Positions 32,870 through 41,714 of a DNA stretch of 64,000 bases are shown one piece after another; position 1 is the stretch's first letter; each line of letters begins with the position of its first letter. The stretch is from the NCBI RefSeq assembly GCF_000147815.2, contig NC_015957.1:4712001-4776000 (forward strand), in the 5' to 3' direction. Under the pieces are notes generated by a model. That model had not been told where the DNA came from. It did not search any database and was given only the letters and a program-made list of their open reading frames with translations. This DNA comes from Streptomyces violaceusniger Tu 4113. GTDB lineage: Bacteria; Actinomycetota; Actinomycetes; Streptomycetales; Streptomycetaceae. A program made the translations under genes and the position numbers.

Positions 32870-32993
32870 GGGCGGCGCTTTTCTGCGTATCGCATGTGAA
32901 TCTCGATGGAATGCTGCATGATAACACCCGAAACACGCGATGGATCGACACTCCTCCCCACCAGTTCCCTCAACGAGGAGTGAGATCTCGCTC
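32870..32993. promoter_or_regulatory. Divergent control region of the Lrp gene and amidohydrolase-AbgT operon
   Basis: An AT-richer core (about 32885-32930) lies between the two start codons. GATAAC (32920-32925) could be a rightward -10 box, without a good -35. GAGGAGTGAG just before 32994 is the ribosome site. I see no strict palindrome, which is usual for Lrp sites. Confidence 0.35.
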
Positions 32994-34295
32994 ATGACGG
33001 ATGCCACCACGTCCCAGACCACCAGGACCGCTCTGCGCGTGGAGAACGCCACGTTGATCGACGGCACTGGGGCGACCCCGATCGCGGACGCCGTCGTCAT
33101 CGCCGACGCCGAAGGAACGATCACCTACGCGGGCCCGGCGGCCACCGCGCCCCCGGCCTCCGGCGACGCTTTCACCGGTCGTGTCATCGACGCGGGCGGC
33201 CGCACCGTGCTGCCGGGATTCTTCGACTGCCACACCCACCTCGCCTACGCCCATGGGACACCGCCCGGCCGCCGCGGTGAACTCGACCCGGTCCTGGTCA
33301 CCTACGACACGGCCACCCGGCTGCGGCAGACCCTCGACGCGGGCGTCACCACCGTCCGGGACCTGGGCGGCCTGGCCACCGGTTACCGCACCGCCGTCGA
33401 GACCGGGCGGATCACGGGCCCCCGGGTGCACACCGCCGTACGGATCATCAGCCACACCGGTGGCCACGCCGATGTGCGCCTGCCCGACGGCACCGACCTC
33501 AGCGGCGGTGAGATGTCCGTGCTGGCCGACACCGTGGACGAGGCGCGCCTGGCCGTGCGCAAGGTGCTGCGCGCGGGTGCCGACCTGGTCAAGATCTGCG
33601 CCACCGGTGGCATGGGAAGCCCGTACGACCAGCCGGACGACGAGGGGCTCCTGGAGGAGGAGATCCGCGCCGTGGTCGACGAGTGCCGGCGCCACGGCGG
33701 CAAGCCGGTGGCCGCGCACGCCCAGGGGAACGCGGGCATCCTCAACGCCATCCGCGGCGGGGTCACCAGCATCGAGCACGGCTACGGCCTGGACGACCGG
33801 GCCCGGGAGATGGCGGGGGAGCGCGGCGTGTTCGTCGTCCCGACCCTCTCCACCGTCTACGCGGGCATCGACAAGGCCACGATGGAGCCCTATCACTACG
33901 AGAAGAAGGTGCGCTGGTCCGGCATCACCAAGGAGAACATCTCCCGCGCCATCGAGCAGGGGACCCGGATCGCGCTCGGCACCGACGCCGCCGTCTGCCC
34001 GCACGGACAGAACCTGATGGAGCTCAGCTACCTCGTCGACCTGGGCATGGACCCGATGGACGCCATCGTGGCCGGCACCCGGACCGCCGCCGAACTCCTC
34101 GGCGTCGCCGACCGGCTCGGCACGCTGGCCCCCGGTCGCGTCGCCGACCTCATCGTCTGCGAGGGAGACCCGCTCGCGGACATCGGCGTGCTCGGCGATC
34201 CCGCCAACGTCGTGTGCGTCGTGCAGGACGGCCATGTCCGCAAGGACACCAAGGGCCTCCTGCCGTCGGCCACACCGGCCGGAAGGCGGCCCTGA
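32994..34295 (+). CDS. Metal-dependent amidohydrolase (imidazolonepropionase/Xaa-Pro dipeptidase-like)
   Basis: A 433-residue amidohydrolase-superfamily TIM barrel. Metal ligands are visible in FDCHTHLAYAHG (H-x-H), LVKICATGGMGSP (the likely carboxylated Lys about 195), AAHAQGN, SIEHGY and ALGTDAAVCPHG (catalytic Asp). This pattern matches the cytosolic prolidase/carboxypeptidase-like subgroup that hydrolyses N-acyl or dipeptide amide bonds. It overlaps the AbgT transporter gene by one nucleotide (TGATG). The pair reads as uptake followed by hydrolysis of an aminoacyl or acyl-amino-acid compound. Confidence 0.88.
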   Translation: MTDATTSQTTRTALRVENATLIDGTGATPIADAVVIADAEGTITYAGPAATAPPASGDAFTGRVIDAGGRTVLPGFFDCHTHLAYAHGTPPGRRGELDPVLVTYDTATRLRQTLDAGVTTVRDLGGLATGYRTAVETGRITGPRVHTAVRIISHTGGHADVRLPDGTDLSGGEMSVLADTVDEARLAVRKVLRAGADLVKICATGGMGSPYDQPDDEGLLEEEIRAVVDECRRHGGKPVAAHAQGNAGILNAIRGGVTSIEHGYGLDDRAREMAGERGVFVVPTLSTVYAGIDKATMEPYHYEKKVRWSGITKENISRAIEQGTRIALGTDAAVCPHGQNLMELSYLVDLGMDPMDAIVAGTRTAAELLGVADRLGTLAPGRVADLIVCEGDPLADIGVLGDPANVVCVVQDGHVRKDTKGLLPSATPAGRRP

Positions 34296-35869
34296 TGCCG
34301 ACGGTGACCGGATTGCCCGCCCCCGAGGGCACCTCCCCGGACAAGGAACGGCGCGGCGGCCTCGACCGTGTCCTCTCCTTCATCGAACGGGCCGGCAACG
34401 CCCTGCCCAACCCCATCGTCCTGTTCGCCGGGCTCTTTGTGCTGCTGGCCGTCCTCTCCACCGTCCTCGCCCTCATCGGTGTCTCCGTCACCGTCCCCGG
34501 CACCGATGACACCAAGGACATCGGCGGGCTGCTCACCGGAGAGGGGCTGCGCTGGCTGCTGGAGAACCTGATCCCCAACTTCGCCACGTTCCCGCCGATC
34601 GGCGCCGTCCTGGTGCTGATGATGGTGGTCGGACTCGCGGAGAAGACCGGCCTGCTGGAGACCGCGATGCGGGCCTCACTGGCCCGGGTGCCGCGCGCCG
34701 TGCTGCCGTACGCGGTGGCGGTCATCGCCAGCCAGGCGCACATGATGAGCGATGTCGGCGCCATCGTGCTGCCCCCGCTGGCGGCCCTGGTGTTCAAGAG
34801 CGCCGGACGCCATCCCGTGGCGGGCCTCATCGGCGGCTTCGCCTGTGTCACCGCGGGCTACGCGGCCGGATTCACCATCGGCTCGCTCGACGCCCTGTAC
34901 GTGGGCATCACCCAGCAGGCGGCCTCGGTGCTCCCGGCCGCCGAGGGCCTTCATATCCATGTGCTCATCAACTACTTCTTCACCGCCGCCAGCAGTGTCG
35001 TCCTGGGGCTGCTCGGCGGATTCCTCATCAGCCGCGTCCTCGAACCACGCCTTCCCGCCTACCAGGCGGCCGAGAGTGGCGAGACCTCGCCGGAGGACCT
35101 GACGCTCACCCCGGTGCAGCGCAAGGGGCTCGCGTACACCTGCGCGGTCGTCGGCGTGTACCTGGCGGCGGTCCTCGCGCTCTGGCTGCCACCGGGCGCC
35201 CCGCTGCGCGGAGAGGGCGGCGCCTTCGTGCCCTCGCCCGTGCTCAGCGGTGTCGTCCCGGTCCTCTTCGGTGCCTTCCTGCTCGCCGGGCTCAGCTACG
35301 GCTTCACGGTCAAGAAGCTCACCGGCACCGAGGACGTGGTCACCGCGATGACCGACTCGGTGAAGAACATGTCCGGCTACATCGTGATGATGTTCTTCGC
35401 GGCCCAGGTCATCGCGCTCTTCACCTGGTCCAACCTCGGGGTGCTGCTGGCGGTGAAGGCCGCCGGGCTGTTCAACGCCATCGGTGTGACCGGCTTTTGG
35501 GCGATTATCGCCTTCGTGCTGCTGGCCTCCTGCCTCAACCTGGTGATCCTCTCCGGATCCGCCCTGTGGTCGCTGGTCGGTCCCGTGTTCATCCCGGCGT
35601 TCATGCTGATGGGCATGAGCCCGGCGCTCAGCCAGGCGGCCTTCCGCATCGGTGACTCGGCGACCGGCGCCATCACCCCGATGAATCCGTATCTCCTCCT
35701 CATCCTGGCGATGGTCCGTGAATACGAACCGGAAGCCCGCCTGGGGACGCTCATCTCCCGGCTCGCCATCTTCGTGGTGCCGTTCCTGGTGGTGTGGCTG
35801 GTGATCCTCGGCATCTTCTACGGACTGGACCTGCCGCTCGGTCCCGGAGCGCATATCGGGGTCAAATGA
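34295..35869 (+). CDS. AbgT-family transporter
   Basis: A 524-residue polytopic membrane protein with about eleven hydrophobic spans. It begins LSFIERAGNALPNPIVLFAG, the AbgT-family N-terminal helix, and carries the typical re-entrant segments near SQAHMMSDVGAIVLPPLAAL and FRIGDSATGAITPMNPYL. Characterised members import p-aminobenzoyl-glutamate (AbgT) or export sulfonamides (MtrF, YdaH). Coupling to an amidohydrolase favours import of an amide-linked compound here. A 62-bp perfect palindrome follows the stop after 4 nt. Confidence 0.92.
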   Translation: MPTVTGLPAPEGTSPDKERRGGLDRVLSFIERAGNALPNPIVLFAGLFVLLAVLSTVLALIGVSVTVPGTDDTKDIGGLLTGEGLRWLLENLIPNFATFPPIGAVLVLMMVVGLAEKTGLLETAMRASLARVPRAVLPYAVAVIASQAHMMSDVGAIVLPPLAALVFKSAGRHPVAGLIGGFACVTAGYAAGFTIGSLDALYVGITQQAASVLPAAEGLHIHVLINYFFTAASSVVLGLLGGFLISRVLEPRLPAYQAAESGETSPEDLTLTPVQRKGLAYTCAVVGVYLAAVLALWLPPGAPLRGEGGAFVPSPVLSGVVPVLFGAFLLAGLSYGFTVKKLTGTEDVVTAMTDSVKNMSGYIVMMFFAAQVIALFTWSNLGVLLAVKAAGLFNAIGVTGFWAIIAFVLLASCLNLVILSGSALWSLVGPVFIPAFMLMGMSPALSQAAFRIGDSATGAITPMNPYLLLILAMVREYEPEARLGTLISRLAIFVVPFLVVWLVILGIFYGLDLPLGPGAHIGVK

Positions 35870-35873
35870 CGTT

Positions 35874-35935
35874 CCCCGATCACATGGTGGTTCCGTCCCC
35901 ACGGCCGTGGGGACGGAACCACCATGTGATCGGGG
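35874..35935. terminator. 62-bp perfect palindrome, bidirectional terminator
   Basis: Positions 35874-35904 and 35905-35935 are exact reverse complements (31 bp per arm, no loop, centre ACGG|CCGT). It fills the gap between the convergent AbgT gene and DUF427 gene almost exactly. As RNA it would form a very stable hairpin in either direction. Confidence 0.85.
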
Positions 35936-35944
35936 TGTTGCCGC

Positions 35945-36745
35945 CTATCGCTGTTCCTTCTCCCAGATCGCCCTGTTGACCGGGGCGGGGCGGGGGAGCG
36001 GCCGTCCGTCCAGGTAGAGGTCGACCTTCTCGTTGTAGAAGGCGACCAGCCCCGCGATGGGAGACACCTGCCGGGTCGGGAAGTCGTAGGCCCAGGCGAG
36101 GTCCGGGTAGGTGGCCGTGCCGGTCCGGACAGCCCAGTAGCCGCTCGTCATCCCTTTGTACGGACAACTGGTGACGGTGTCCGTGGGCTCCATGCGCGTC
36201 CAGTCGAGATACACCCGGTCCAGGTAGTAGCGCGTCGGAAGCCCCGTCTCCAGCACCATCACCGAGTTCGGGGCGTCGGCGAGCACGGTGCCGTCCAGCT
36301 CGACGCGGACGCCGCGGCCGGACCGGAGTGCGTCGACGCGGGTGTAGGGACTCCTGGGGTGGACGAACACCTGCTCGTCCTCCTCGAACCAGGCGTCGAT
36401 GGCCTCCCACCGGAAGCTGACATGGCCGACGATGCCGGAGGGCGCGTCCTCGGCCCACTCCCATGCCGCGCCGGGGCGGGTGAGCGAGCCCAGTTGGAGG
36501 GTCTGGCGGCGCGCTCCGCCGGCCTTCAGTGTCAGGCTCCGGCCCTCGTCGACCAGCGCCCCCTCGCCGATGTCGTCGCGAGGGACGCAGTACTGCGGAT
36601 AGCCCGGCCAGAGCCACACATAGCGCGCCCGCACGGTGTCGAAGACGAGGCGGCCGGCGACGTAGCCGCGGATGCGACGCGGTACGGGCTCCACATGCCC
36701 GACCGGAACGATCATCCCGGGGTAGTCCGGCGGGTACTGCGTCAT
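35945..36745 (-). CDS. Two-domain DUF427 protein
   Basis: A 266-residue protein with two DUF427 (NTP_transf_9-like) units. One is around residues 15-115 (RIRGYVAGRLVFDT, FVHPRSPYTRVDALRS just after) and the second, complete one is around 130-250 (VRVELDGTVLADAPNSVMVLE, TSCPYKGMTSGYWAVR, YNEKVDLYLDG). The Cys-Pro-Tyr-Lys-Gly motif is characteristic. The biochemical function is unproven. The ATG at 36745 overlaps the stop of the upstream small membrane protein by 4 nt. Confidence 0.88.
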   Translation of the reverse strand: MTQYPPDYPGMIVPVGHVEPVPRRIRGYVAGRLVFDTVRARYVWLWPGYPQYCVPRDDIGEGALVDEGRSLTLKAGGARRQTLQLGSLTRPGAAWEWAEDAPSGIVGHVSFRWEAIDAWFEEDEQVFVHPRSPYTRVDALRSGRGVRVELDGTVLADAPNSVMVLETGLPTRYYLDRVYLDWTRMEPTDTVTSCPYKGMTSGYWAVRTGTATYPDLAWAYDFPTRQVSPIAGLVAFYNEKVDLYLDGRPLPRPAPVNRAIWEKEQR

Positions 36746-37065
36746 ACCTCTTCCAGGGCCTCTCCGAACTCGCGCAGCGCCTTGCCGTGCTGGCTGTGGG
36801 CGAGCCCGTGCCCGATCGCGATGGCCGCCGCGACCGGCCATTCGATGACCTCGACCGCGGCGAGCAGGCCGACGCCCGCGAGAAAGCAGAGCTGTTCCTC
36901 CGACGGAAGCTCCACTCGCCGCCCCCCGAAGTAGACGGTCACCGAATGACGCGCGCAGACGCGGTCGGCCGCGGCGCGCGGCCCGTGGGATCCTCTCCTC
37001 GCGGCCCGAGCCGGTGCCCGGGAGTCTGCGCTGGTGGGAGGTGGTGTCTTGGTCGCTCTGGGCAT
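36742..37065 (-). CDS. Small conserved-looking membrane protein
   Basis: A 107-residue protein. The first 40 residues are basic and disordered-looking, and the second half has a hydrophobic pair around LCFLAGVGLLAAVEVIEWPV and AAAIAIGHGLA, ending in KALREFGEALEEV. I recognise the general pattern as a hypothetical family in actinobacteria without known function. It overlaps the DUF427 gene by 4 nt, so the two are co-translated. Confidence 0.7.
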   Translation of the reverse strand: MPRATKTPPPTSADSRAPARAARRGSHGPRAAADRVCARHSVTVYFGGRRVELPSEEQLCFLAGVGLLAAVEVIEWPVAAAIAIGHGLAHSQHGKALREFGEALEEV

Positions 37066-37139
37066 TGCTTCGATCCGTTCATCGGCCTGTGACGGACATG
37101 CGCGCGATGACACGTCCAGCCTAATCCCACCTCCACGGC

Positions 37140-37874
37140 TCATGCCCGTTGCGGGGTCCCGAAACGAACGGCGACACCGGGGGAGTAGAGCACACTCACC
37201 GGCGCGTCCGTCAGGGGCGGCAGACCGGCGGTGGCGATCAGGACGTCGTCGAGATCGAGCAGCTCGGCCCGGTGCAGCGGCCACGGTTCGTGGTCGTTCG
37301 GCAGGTGCACCGTGCGGCCGTGCCATGAGACATGCAGACCCCATCGGGCGGTCAGGAAGCGTTCCAGCCGGGTGGGCTCGGCGATGGGCCGGCCTATCCT
37401 CACCACGGCCCGGCTCGTGTGACCGCGGGCCGCGGGGCGTCGTCGCAGGCCGCAACTATAGGTGAGCACGTCGTCCTTGCGGCGCAGGCGCATCGTGGAC
37501 CACCGATAGGGCAGCCGGACGCTGAGCCGGCCCACCAGCACGGGGATCAGCCGGGCCGCGTCCAGGGACCGGAAGACGACACCGCGTCGGCCCTGCCCGT
37601 CCACCGAGTACAGCCGCACGTTGGTCTCGCAAAAGGTGCCCAGATACGGCAGGCCGGGCCCCGGCCCCAGGCCGACACCGCGCATCAGGAACGGGACCAG
37701 TCCGACGTAGGTGACGCCATCGAGGGTGTCGGGACGCGTACCGGCCGGCAGCAGCGGGGCCACTCGCTCCGGCTCCACCGGCCAGTGCAGGAAGGTGAGT
37801 TCATCCCAGCGCTGGACGAGTGCCGGCCGCCGCACGGGCCGTGGAGTGGACAGGGTGATCGGCTCGATCTCCAT
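37140..37874 (-). CDS. DUF2071 (YqjF-like) protein
   Basis: A 244-residue DUF2071 protein. Typical family segments are LTFLHWPVEPERVAPLLPAG (about 26-45), TYVGLVPFLMRGVGLG and TFCETNVRLYSVDGQGRRGV. The fold is acetoacetate-decarboxylase-like, but the function of this branch is unknown. It lies 74 nt upstream of the small membrane protein gene on the same strand and 35 nt downstream of the CoA-transferase gene. Confidence 0.88.
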   Translation of the reverse strand: MEIEPITLSTPRPVRRPALVQRWDELTFLHWPVEPERVAPLLPAGTRPDTLDGVTYVGLVPFLMRGVGLGPGPGLPYLGTFCETNVRLYSVDGQGRRGVVFRSLDAARLIPVLVGRLSVRLPYRWSTMRLRRKDDVLTYSCGLRRRPAARGHTSRAVVRIGRPIAEPTRLERFLTARWGLHVSWHGRTVHLPNDHEPWPLHRAELLDLDDVLIATAGLPPLTDAPVSVLYSPGVAVRFGTPQRA

Positions 37875-37909
37875 GGCCAGTGTCCTAGCACAGGAGTCCG
37901 AGCCACCCG

Positions 37910-39085
37910 TCAGGCGGGTCCCGGATTCCCCGGGCGGGGAACTGGTCCGGAGAACTCGGCGCGCACCGCCTGCGTGTGCTCGCCGAGCCCCGGCACCGGT
38001 CGCATCGGCGCCCTGCGGCCCGTCACCTCCACCGGCGGCAGCAGACCGCGCAGCGGCCCGACCGGGGAGCCGAACTCGCCCCAGCGGTCACGGGCGTCGA
38101 ACTGGGGGTGGGCACCGAACTCCGCGATGTCGCGCAGCCGGGCATTGGCGATACCGGCCCCGTCCAGCAGCGCGATCAGCCCCTCGGCGGTGTGCTCCGC
38201 GAAGCACGACTCCAACTCGGCCGTCAGTTCCTCGTCATGGGTACGGCGCAGGGGATTGTCCAAGAAGCGCGGATCGCGGATCAGCTCCGGGCGGCGGAGC
38301 ACCCGCTCGCACAGGGCGGCCCATTCACGATCGCTCTGCACACTCAGGAACACCTGAGCGCCGTCCCCACAGCGGTAGGCGCCGTACGGCGAGATCGACG
38401 GATGGCGTGCCCCGCTGCGGACGACCCCGGCACCGCCGTACGCCTGGGCGAAATAGGGGTGGCCCATCCACTCGCCCAGCGCATCGAGCAGGCTCACGCT
38501 CAGGTCGGTCCCCGCACCGGTGCGCTCCCGCTCGTAGAGCGCGGTGAGGATGCCCGTGTAGGCGTACATCCCGCCCGCGATATCGGCGATCGAGATCCCG
38601 GGGCGGGCCGGGGCCTCCGGACTGCCGGTGATCGACAGCAGCCCCGCCTCGCACTGGATGAGCAGGTCGTACGCCTTCTTCTCGCGGTACGGGCCGCTGT
38701 TCCCGTAGCCGGAGATCGCGCAGGTGATCAGGCGGGGATGGGCGGGCCGCAGCGTCCGCGCCGCCAGGCCCAGCCGGTCCACGGCGCCGGGCGCCAGATT
38801 GTGCACGAAGACATCGGCGCCGGCGAGCATCGCATCGAGCAGCGCCCGGTCGGTGTCGTCCTTGACGTCCAGGACGACACTCTCCTTACCGCGGTTGATC
38901 CAGACGAAGTAGGCCGACGCGCCCTTGACCTCGCGGTCGTAGTCGCGAGCGAAGTCACCGCGCCCCGGCCGCTCCACCTTGATGACCCTGGCTCCCAGAT
39001 CGGCGAGCTGACGGGTGGCGAACGGGGCGGCGACGGCCTGCTCCAGGGCGACGACGGTGATACCTTCCAGCGGTTGCGCGGGCAC
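37910..39085 (-). CDS. CaiB/BaiF-family (family III) CoA-transferase
   Basis: A 391-residue single-length CoA-transferase. The N-terminal VVALEQAVAAPFATRQLADLGA and DFARDYDREVKG are family landmarks. The catalytic Asp is present in LSVSLLDALGEW (about residue 187), unlike in the double-length paralogue at 24291-26591. The GTG at 39085 has GAAGGAG upstream; longer in-frame extensions are proline/arginine rich. The acyl substrate cannot be predicted from context. Confidence 0.92.
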   Translation of the reverse strand: MPAQPLEGITVVALEQAVAAPFATRQLADLGARVIKVERPGRGDFARDYDREVKGASAYFVWINRGKESVVLDVKDDTDRALLDAMLAGADVFVHNLAPGAVDRLGLAARTLRPAHPRLITCAISGYGNSGPYREKKAYDLLIQCEAGLLSITGSPEAPARPGISIADIAGGMYAYTGILTALYERERTGAGTDLSVSLLDALGEWMGHPYFAQAYGGAGVVRSGARHPSISPYGAYRCGDGAQVFLSVQSDREWAALCERVLRRPELIRDPRFLDNPLRRTHDEELTAELESCFAEHTAEGLIALLDGAGIANARLRDIAEFGAHPQFDARDRWGEFGSPVGPLRGLLPPVEVTGRRAPMRPVPGLGEHTQAVRAEFSGPVPRPGNPGPA

Positions 39086-39128
39086 GAGCGGCTCCTTCGG
39101 TGCGGGTAGCCCCTGTCTACCCCGTGCC

Positions 39129-39150
39129 GGGCGGCGGTCGAACGCCGCCC
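39129..39150 (-). terminator. Terminator after the CE7 esterase gene
   Basis: GGGCGGCG (39129-39136) and CGCCGCCC (39143-39150) pair perfectly over a 6-nt loop, 35 nt downstream of the esterase stop on the minus strand. Confidence 0.55.
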
Positions 39151-39155
39151 GACAC

Positions 39156-39197
39156 GCCGGGTTCAGCCCAGCAGTCCCGCCGGGTTCAGCCCAGCAG
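39156..39197. repeat. 19-bp tandem duplication at the 3' end of the esterase gene
   Basis: GCCGGGTTCAGCCCAGCAG occurs at 39156-39174 and again at 39179-39197, a 23-bp period. The right copy contains the last codons and stop of the esterase, so the left copy is a non-coding duplicate. Confidence 0.75.
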
Positions 39198-40154
39198 CCC
39201 CCGCAGAAAGCCGATCTGCTCGGCCTGCTGATGCGTGCCCCCGCCCTCGTGGCCGTTGAAGGACCACACCTTGAGGTCCTTCTCCCCGGCGTAATGGTGG
39301 TAGGCGGCGAAGCCGCAGGAGGTCGGGGTGATCTCATCGCGCAGGGCGGTCGAGAACAACGCCGGCGCGTTGGCGCGGGCCGCGAAGTTGAGCCCGTCGA
39401 AGTGGTCGAGGGTGGCGAACACCCGCTCGGCCAGGTGGCGCTGTCCGGCGCAGAACCGGGCCAGTTCCCCATACGGGTCCGCGTCGGTGATCTCGACCGC
39501 GCGCCGGATGTGCGTCATGAACGGCACATCCACCAGGGCCGCCGTCAGATCCGGCACCAGACCGGCCGCCGCCAGGGCCAGCGCACCGCCCTGACTGCCG
39601 CCGCTGACCACGATCCGCGCGGAATCCACCAGCGGATGCTCACGGGCGGCCTCCACCGCCCGTACCGCGTCCGTGTACAGCCGGCGGTAGTAGTAGTCGT
39701 CCGGGGAGAGGACGCCCTGCGTCATCTTGCCCGGTGTCTCGGGCCCGGTGCCGCCGACCGGATCGGGGGTGACGCCGGGGGAGTGCTGGACCCACCCCTG
39801 GCCACGGCTGTCCATCACGAAGACCGCATAGCCCACCGACGGCCACAGCAGCCAGTTGTGCGGCAGCCCCCGGCCGCCGCTGTAGCCGAGGTACTGCACC
39901 ACGCACGGCAGCGGGCCCGCCACGTCCCGCGGGGCCAGCAGCCAGCCGCGTATCCGGTGTCCGCCGAAGCCGGAGAACTCCACGTCGTAGGTCTGCACTC
40001 GGGTCAGTCCGGTGTCCTCCTCGGTGAACACCGCGTTCAGCTCGCAGGCGCGGGCCTCGGTGAGGGTCCGCGTCCAGAAGGCGTCGAAGCCGTCCGGCTC
40101 GGGCAGCGGGGGCTGGTAGCTGCGCAGCTGCTCCAGGGGCAGGTCGATGAACAC
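39186..40154 (-). CDS. CE7-family acetyl (xylan) esterase/deacetylase
   Basis: A 322-residue alpha/beta hydrolase of carbohydrate esterase family 7. Seen are the oxyanion segment VQYLGYSGGRG, the RGQGW motif (about 127-131), the nucleophile elbow SGGSQGG (Ser about 191), the acid in LRDEITPTS and the catalytic His in NGHEGGG. There is no signal peptide, as usual for CE7. It would deacetylate acetylated xylo-oligosaccharides in the cytoplasm. A LacI repressor gene lies 113 nt upstream on the same strand and is the likely regulator. Confidence 0.92.
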   Translation of the reverse strand: MFIDLPLEQLRSYQPPLPEPDGFDAFWTRTLTEARACELNAVFTEEDTGLTRVQTYDVEFSGFGGHRIRGWLLAPRDVAGPLPCVVQYLGYSGGRGLPHNWLLWPSVGYAVFVMDSRGQGWVQHSPGVTPDPVGGTGPETPGKMTQGVLSPDDYYYRRLYTDAVRAVEAAREHPLVDSARIVVSGGSQGGALALAAAGLVPDLTAALVDVPFMTHIRRAVEITDADPYGELARFCAGQRHLAERVFATLDHFDGLNFAARANAPALFSTALRDEITPTSCGFAAYHHYAGEKDLKVWSFNGHEGGGTHQQAEQIGFLRGLLG

Positions 40155-40267
40155 GGTGGGCGAACCTCCGTAGCGATCGGTGCGGTGAAGGATGACATAT
40201 CAGGTGTGAGGGATGGGACTGGCGATACGGGCCTGTCCGGACAGTCGTGCAGTGTTCGATCCCTCGG

Positions 40268-41311
40268 TCATAAGACAACGCGAAGTGGGGGAGCGGTACT
40301 GGAGCGGACCATGAGCCGGGTGGACAGCTCGGTCCGCATCGCCTCCGGTACCTCGCCGGTCATCAGCCGCAGCAGCTTGCGCAGCGCCGCGGCCGCCATC
40401 TCCGACAGCGGCTGACGGACCGTCGTCAGCGCGGGCGTGATCCAGCGGGCCTGCGGCAGATCGTCGAAGCCCACGACGCTGATGTCCCGCGGCACCCTGA
40501 GGCCCCGTTCCCCGGCCGCCTGGTACACACCCGGCACCATCTGATCCGAGCAGACGAAGACGGCCGTGGGCGGCTCGGGCAGATGCAGCAGCTCGGCCAT
40601 CCGGCGGCGCGCCCCGGTCTCGCTGATGTCGCCGTAGCGCACATACGCGGACGGCACCGGCAACCCGGCCGCCGCCATTGCCGACCGGTATCCGGCGACC
40701 CGGCCACCGTCGCGAACCGTCGGCCCCGGGCCACCGAGCACCGCGATCCGGCGGTGCCCCAGCTCGATGAGGTGCTCCGTCGCGGCCATCCCGCCCTGCC
40801 AGTTGGCGGCCGCCACGGACGGCACCCCGGGCGGCGGGTCGTGCGCGGGGTCGATCATCACAAACGGGATCCGGTGCTCATCGAGCCAGGAGTACTGGGC
40901 GGGCGCGAGCTCCGTGAGATGGAACAGCACACCTGAGCTGCCCCGGGCGTTCAGCTTGTCCGGCCAGCCGTGTTCGAGCCTGCCGCCCGGACTGCGAGTG
41001 GCCGCGGCCGAGACCACCACCTCGAGTCCCGCCTCGTGCGCGGCCTCCGCCGCGCCGTGCAGCACCGCTCCCGACCAGGCGTTGTCCAGCGAGTGCACCA
41101 CCAGGTCGACCATCGCGGCCGGTTTGGGCCGCTCGCAGCGCGGCCTGCGGATGTACCCCAGGCGGTCCAGGACCTCGGTGACCCGGCGACGGGTCTCGGG
41201 GGCCACGTCCTCCCGGCCGTTGACCACCTTCGAAGCGGTCGGTACCGACACACCCGCCTCACGGGCGACGACCGCGAGCGTGGGCCCCGTCGATCCCGAG
41301 GAACGAGCCAT
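40268..41311 (-). CDS. LacI-family transcriptional regulator
   Basis: A 347-residue repressor. The N-terminal HTH and hinge (TLAVVAREAGVSVPTASKVVNG, shown here in part as residues about 11-32) is canonical, and the remainder is a periplasmic-binding-like ligand domain with VVGFDDLPQARWITPALTTVRQP at the C-terminal side. It probably responds to an oligosaccharide. The flanking CE7 esterase and the divergent secreted SGNH hydrolase are its likely targets. Confidence 0.92.
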   Translation of the reverse strand: MARSSGSTGPTLAVVAREAGVSVPTASKVVNGREDVAPETRRRVTEVLDRLGYIRRPRCERPKPAAMVDLVVHSLDNAWSGAVLHGAAEAAHEAGLEVVVSAAATRSPGGRLEHGWPDKLNARGSSGVLFHLTELAPAQYSWLDEHRIPFVMIDPAHDPPPGVPSVAAANWQGGMAATEHLIELGHRRIAVLGGPGPTVRDGGRVAGYRSAMAAAGLPVPSAYVRYGDISETGARRRMAELLHLPEPPTAVFVCSDQMVPGVYQAAGERGLRVPRDISVVGFDDLPQARWITPALTTVRQPLSEMAAAALRKLLRLMTGEVPEAMRTELSTRLMVRSSTAPPLRVVL

Positions 41312-41714
41312 CGAGACTCCCTTCCCTAACCGCCCACGTGGAACCCTGACCGGGCAGCAATCGGTTTCTACCCTAAGGCCGCCTCAAGTCGCCGGGAAGA
41401 CCCGGGAGTCGAGGGGGGACGCCCCACGCCTCCTTGTCGCCGCTGCCTTCCGAAACGTTGCCCGCCGTCCGCCGAAACCTTGGCCGCCTCCCCGCGCCAT
41501 CTCGACGGTGTCCGGCGCGGCGGGTGCATTCATCGGGTCTATGCGAACGGAATCCCGAAGTGCCCTGCCCCTCTCCGGTCATATCCCTTGACACCTCCGA
41601 TGTCTTATTGGTTGTCTACGTCGCGCTCGTGCTCCTCCTCGGCCGTCATCCTCACGGCCGCGTTCGGTCCAGCTCGCTCGTCTCCAGTTCCGTCGCTCTG
41701 GAAGGCAGCACGTC
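41312..41714. other. Divergent intergenic region between LacI regulator and SGNH hydrolase genes
   Basis: No gene is seen in these 403 bases. CGAAACGTTGC (41451-41461) resembles a half-degenerate LacI-type operator (GAAACGTTTC class). CGAAACC recurs 21 nt further on. A consensus -35 box, TTGACA, is at 41588-41593. Confidence 0.45.
41588..41617 (+). promoter_or_regulatory. Candidate promoter of the SGNH hydrolase gene
   Basis: TTGACA (41588-41593) is a perfect -35 box. TTGTCT (41612-41617) is a moderate -10 box at 18-bp spacing. Transcription from here would give a leader of about 90 nt. Confidence 0.45.

Noticed and set aside
40233..40244. Palindrome CTGTCCGGACAG between LacI and CE7 genes
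   Set aside because: It is short and GC-rich, expected by chance in this composition, and not similar to LacI operators.
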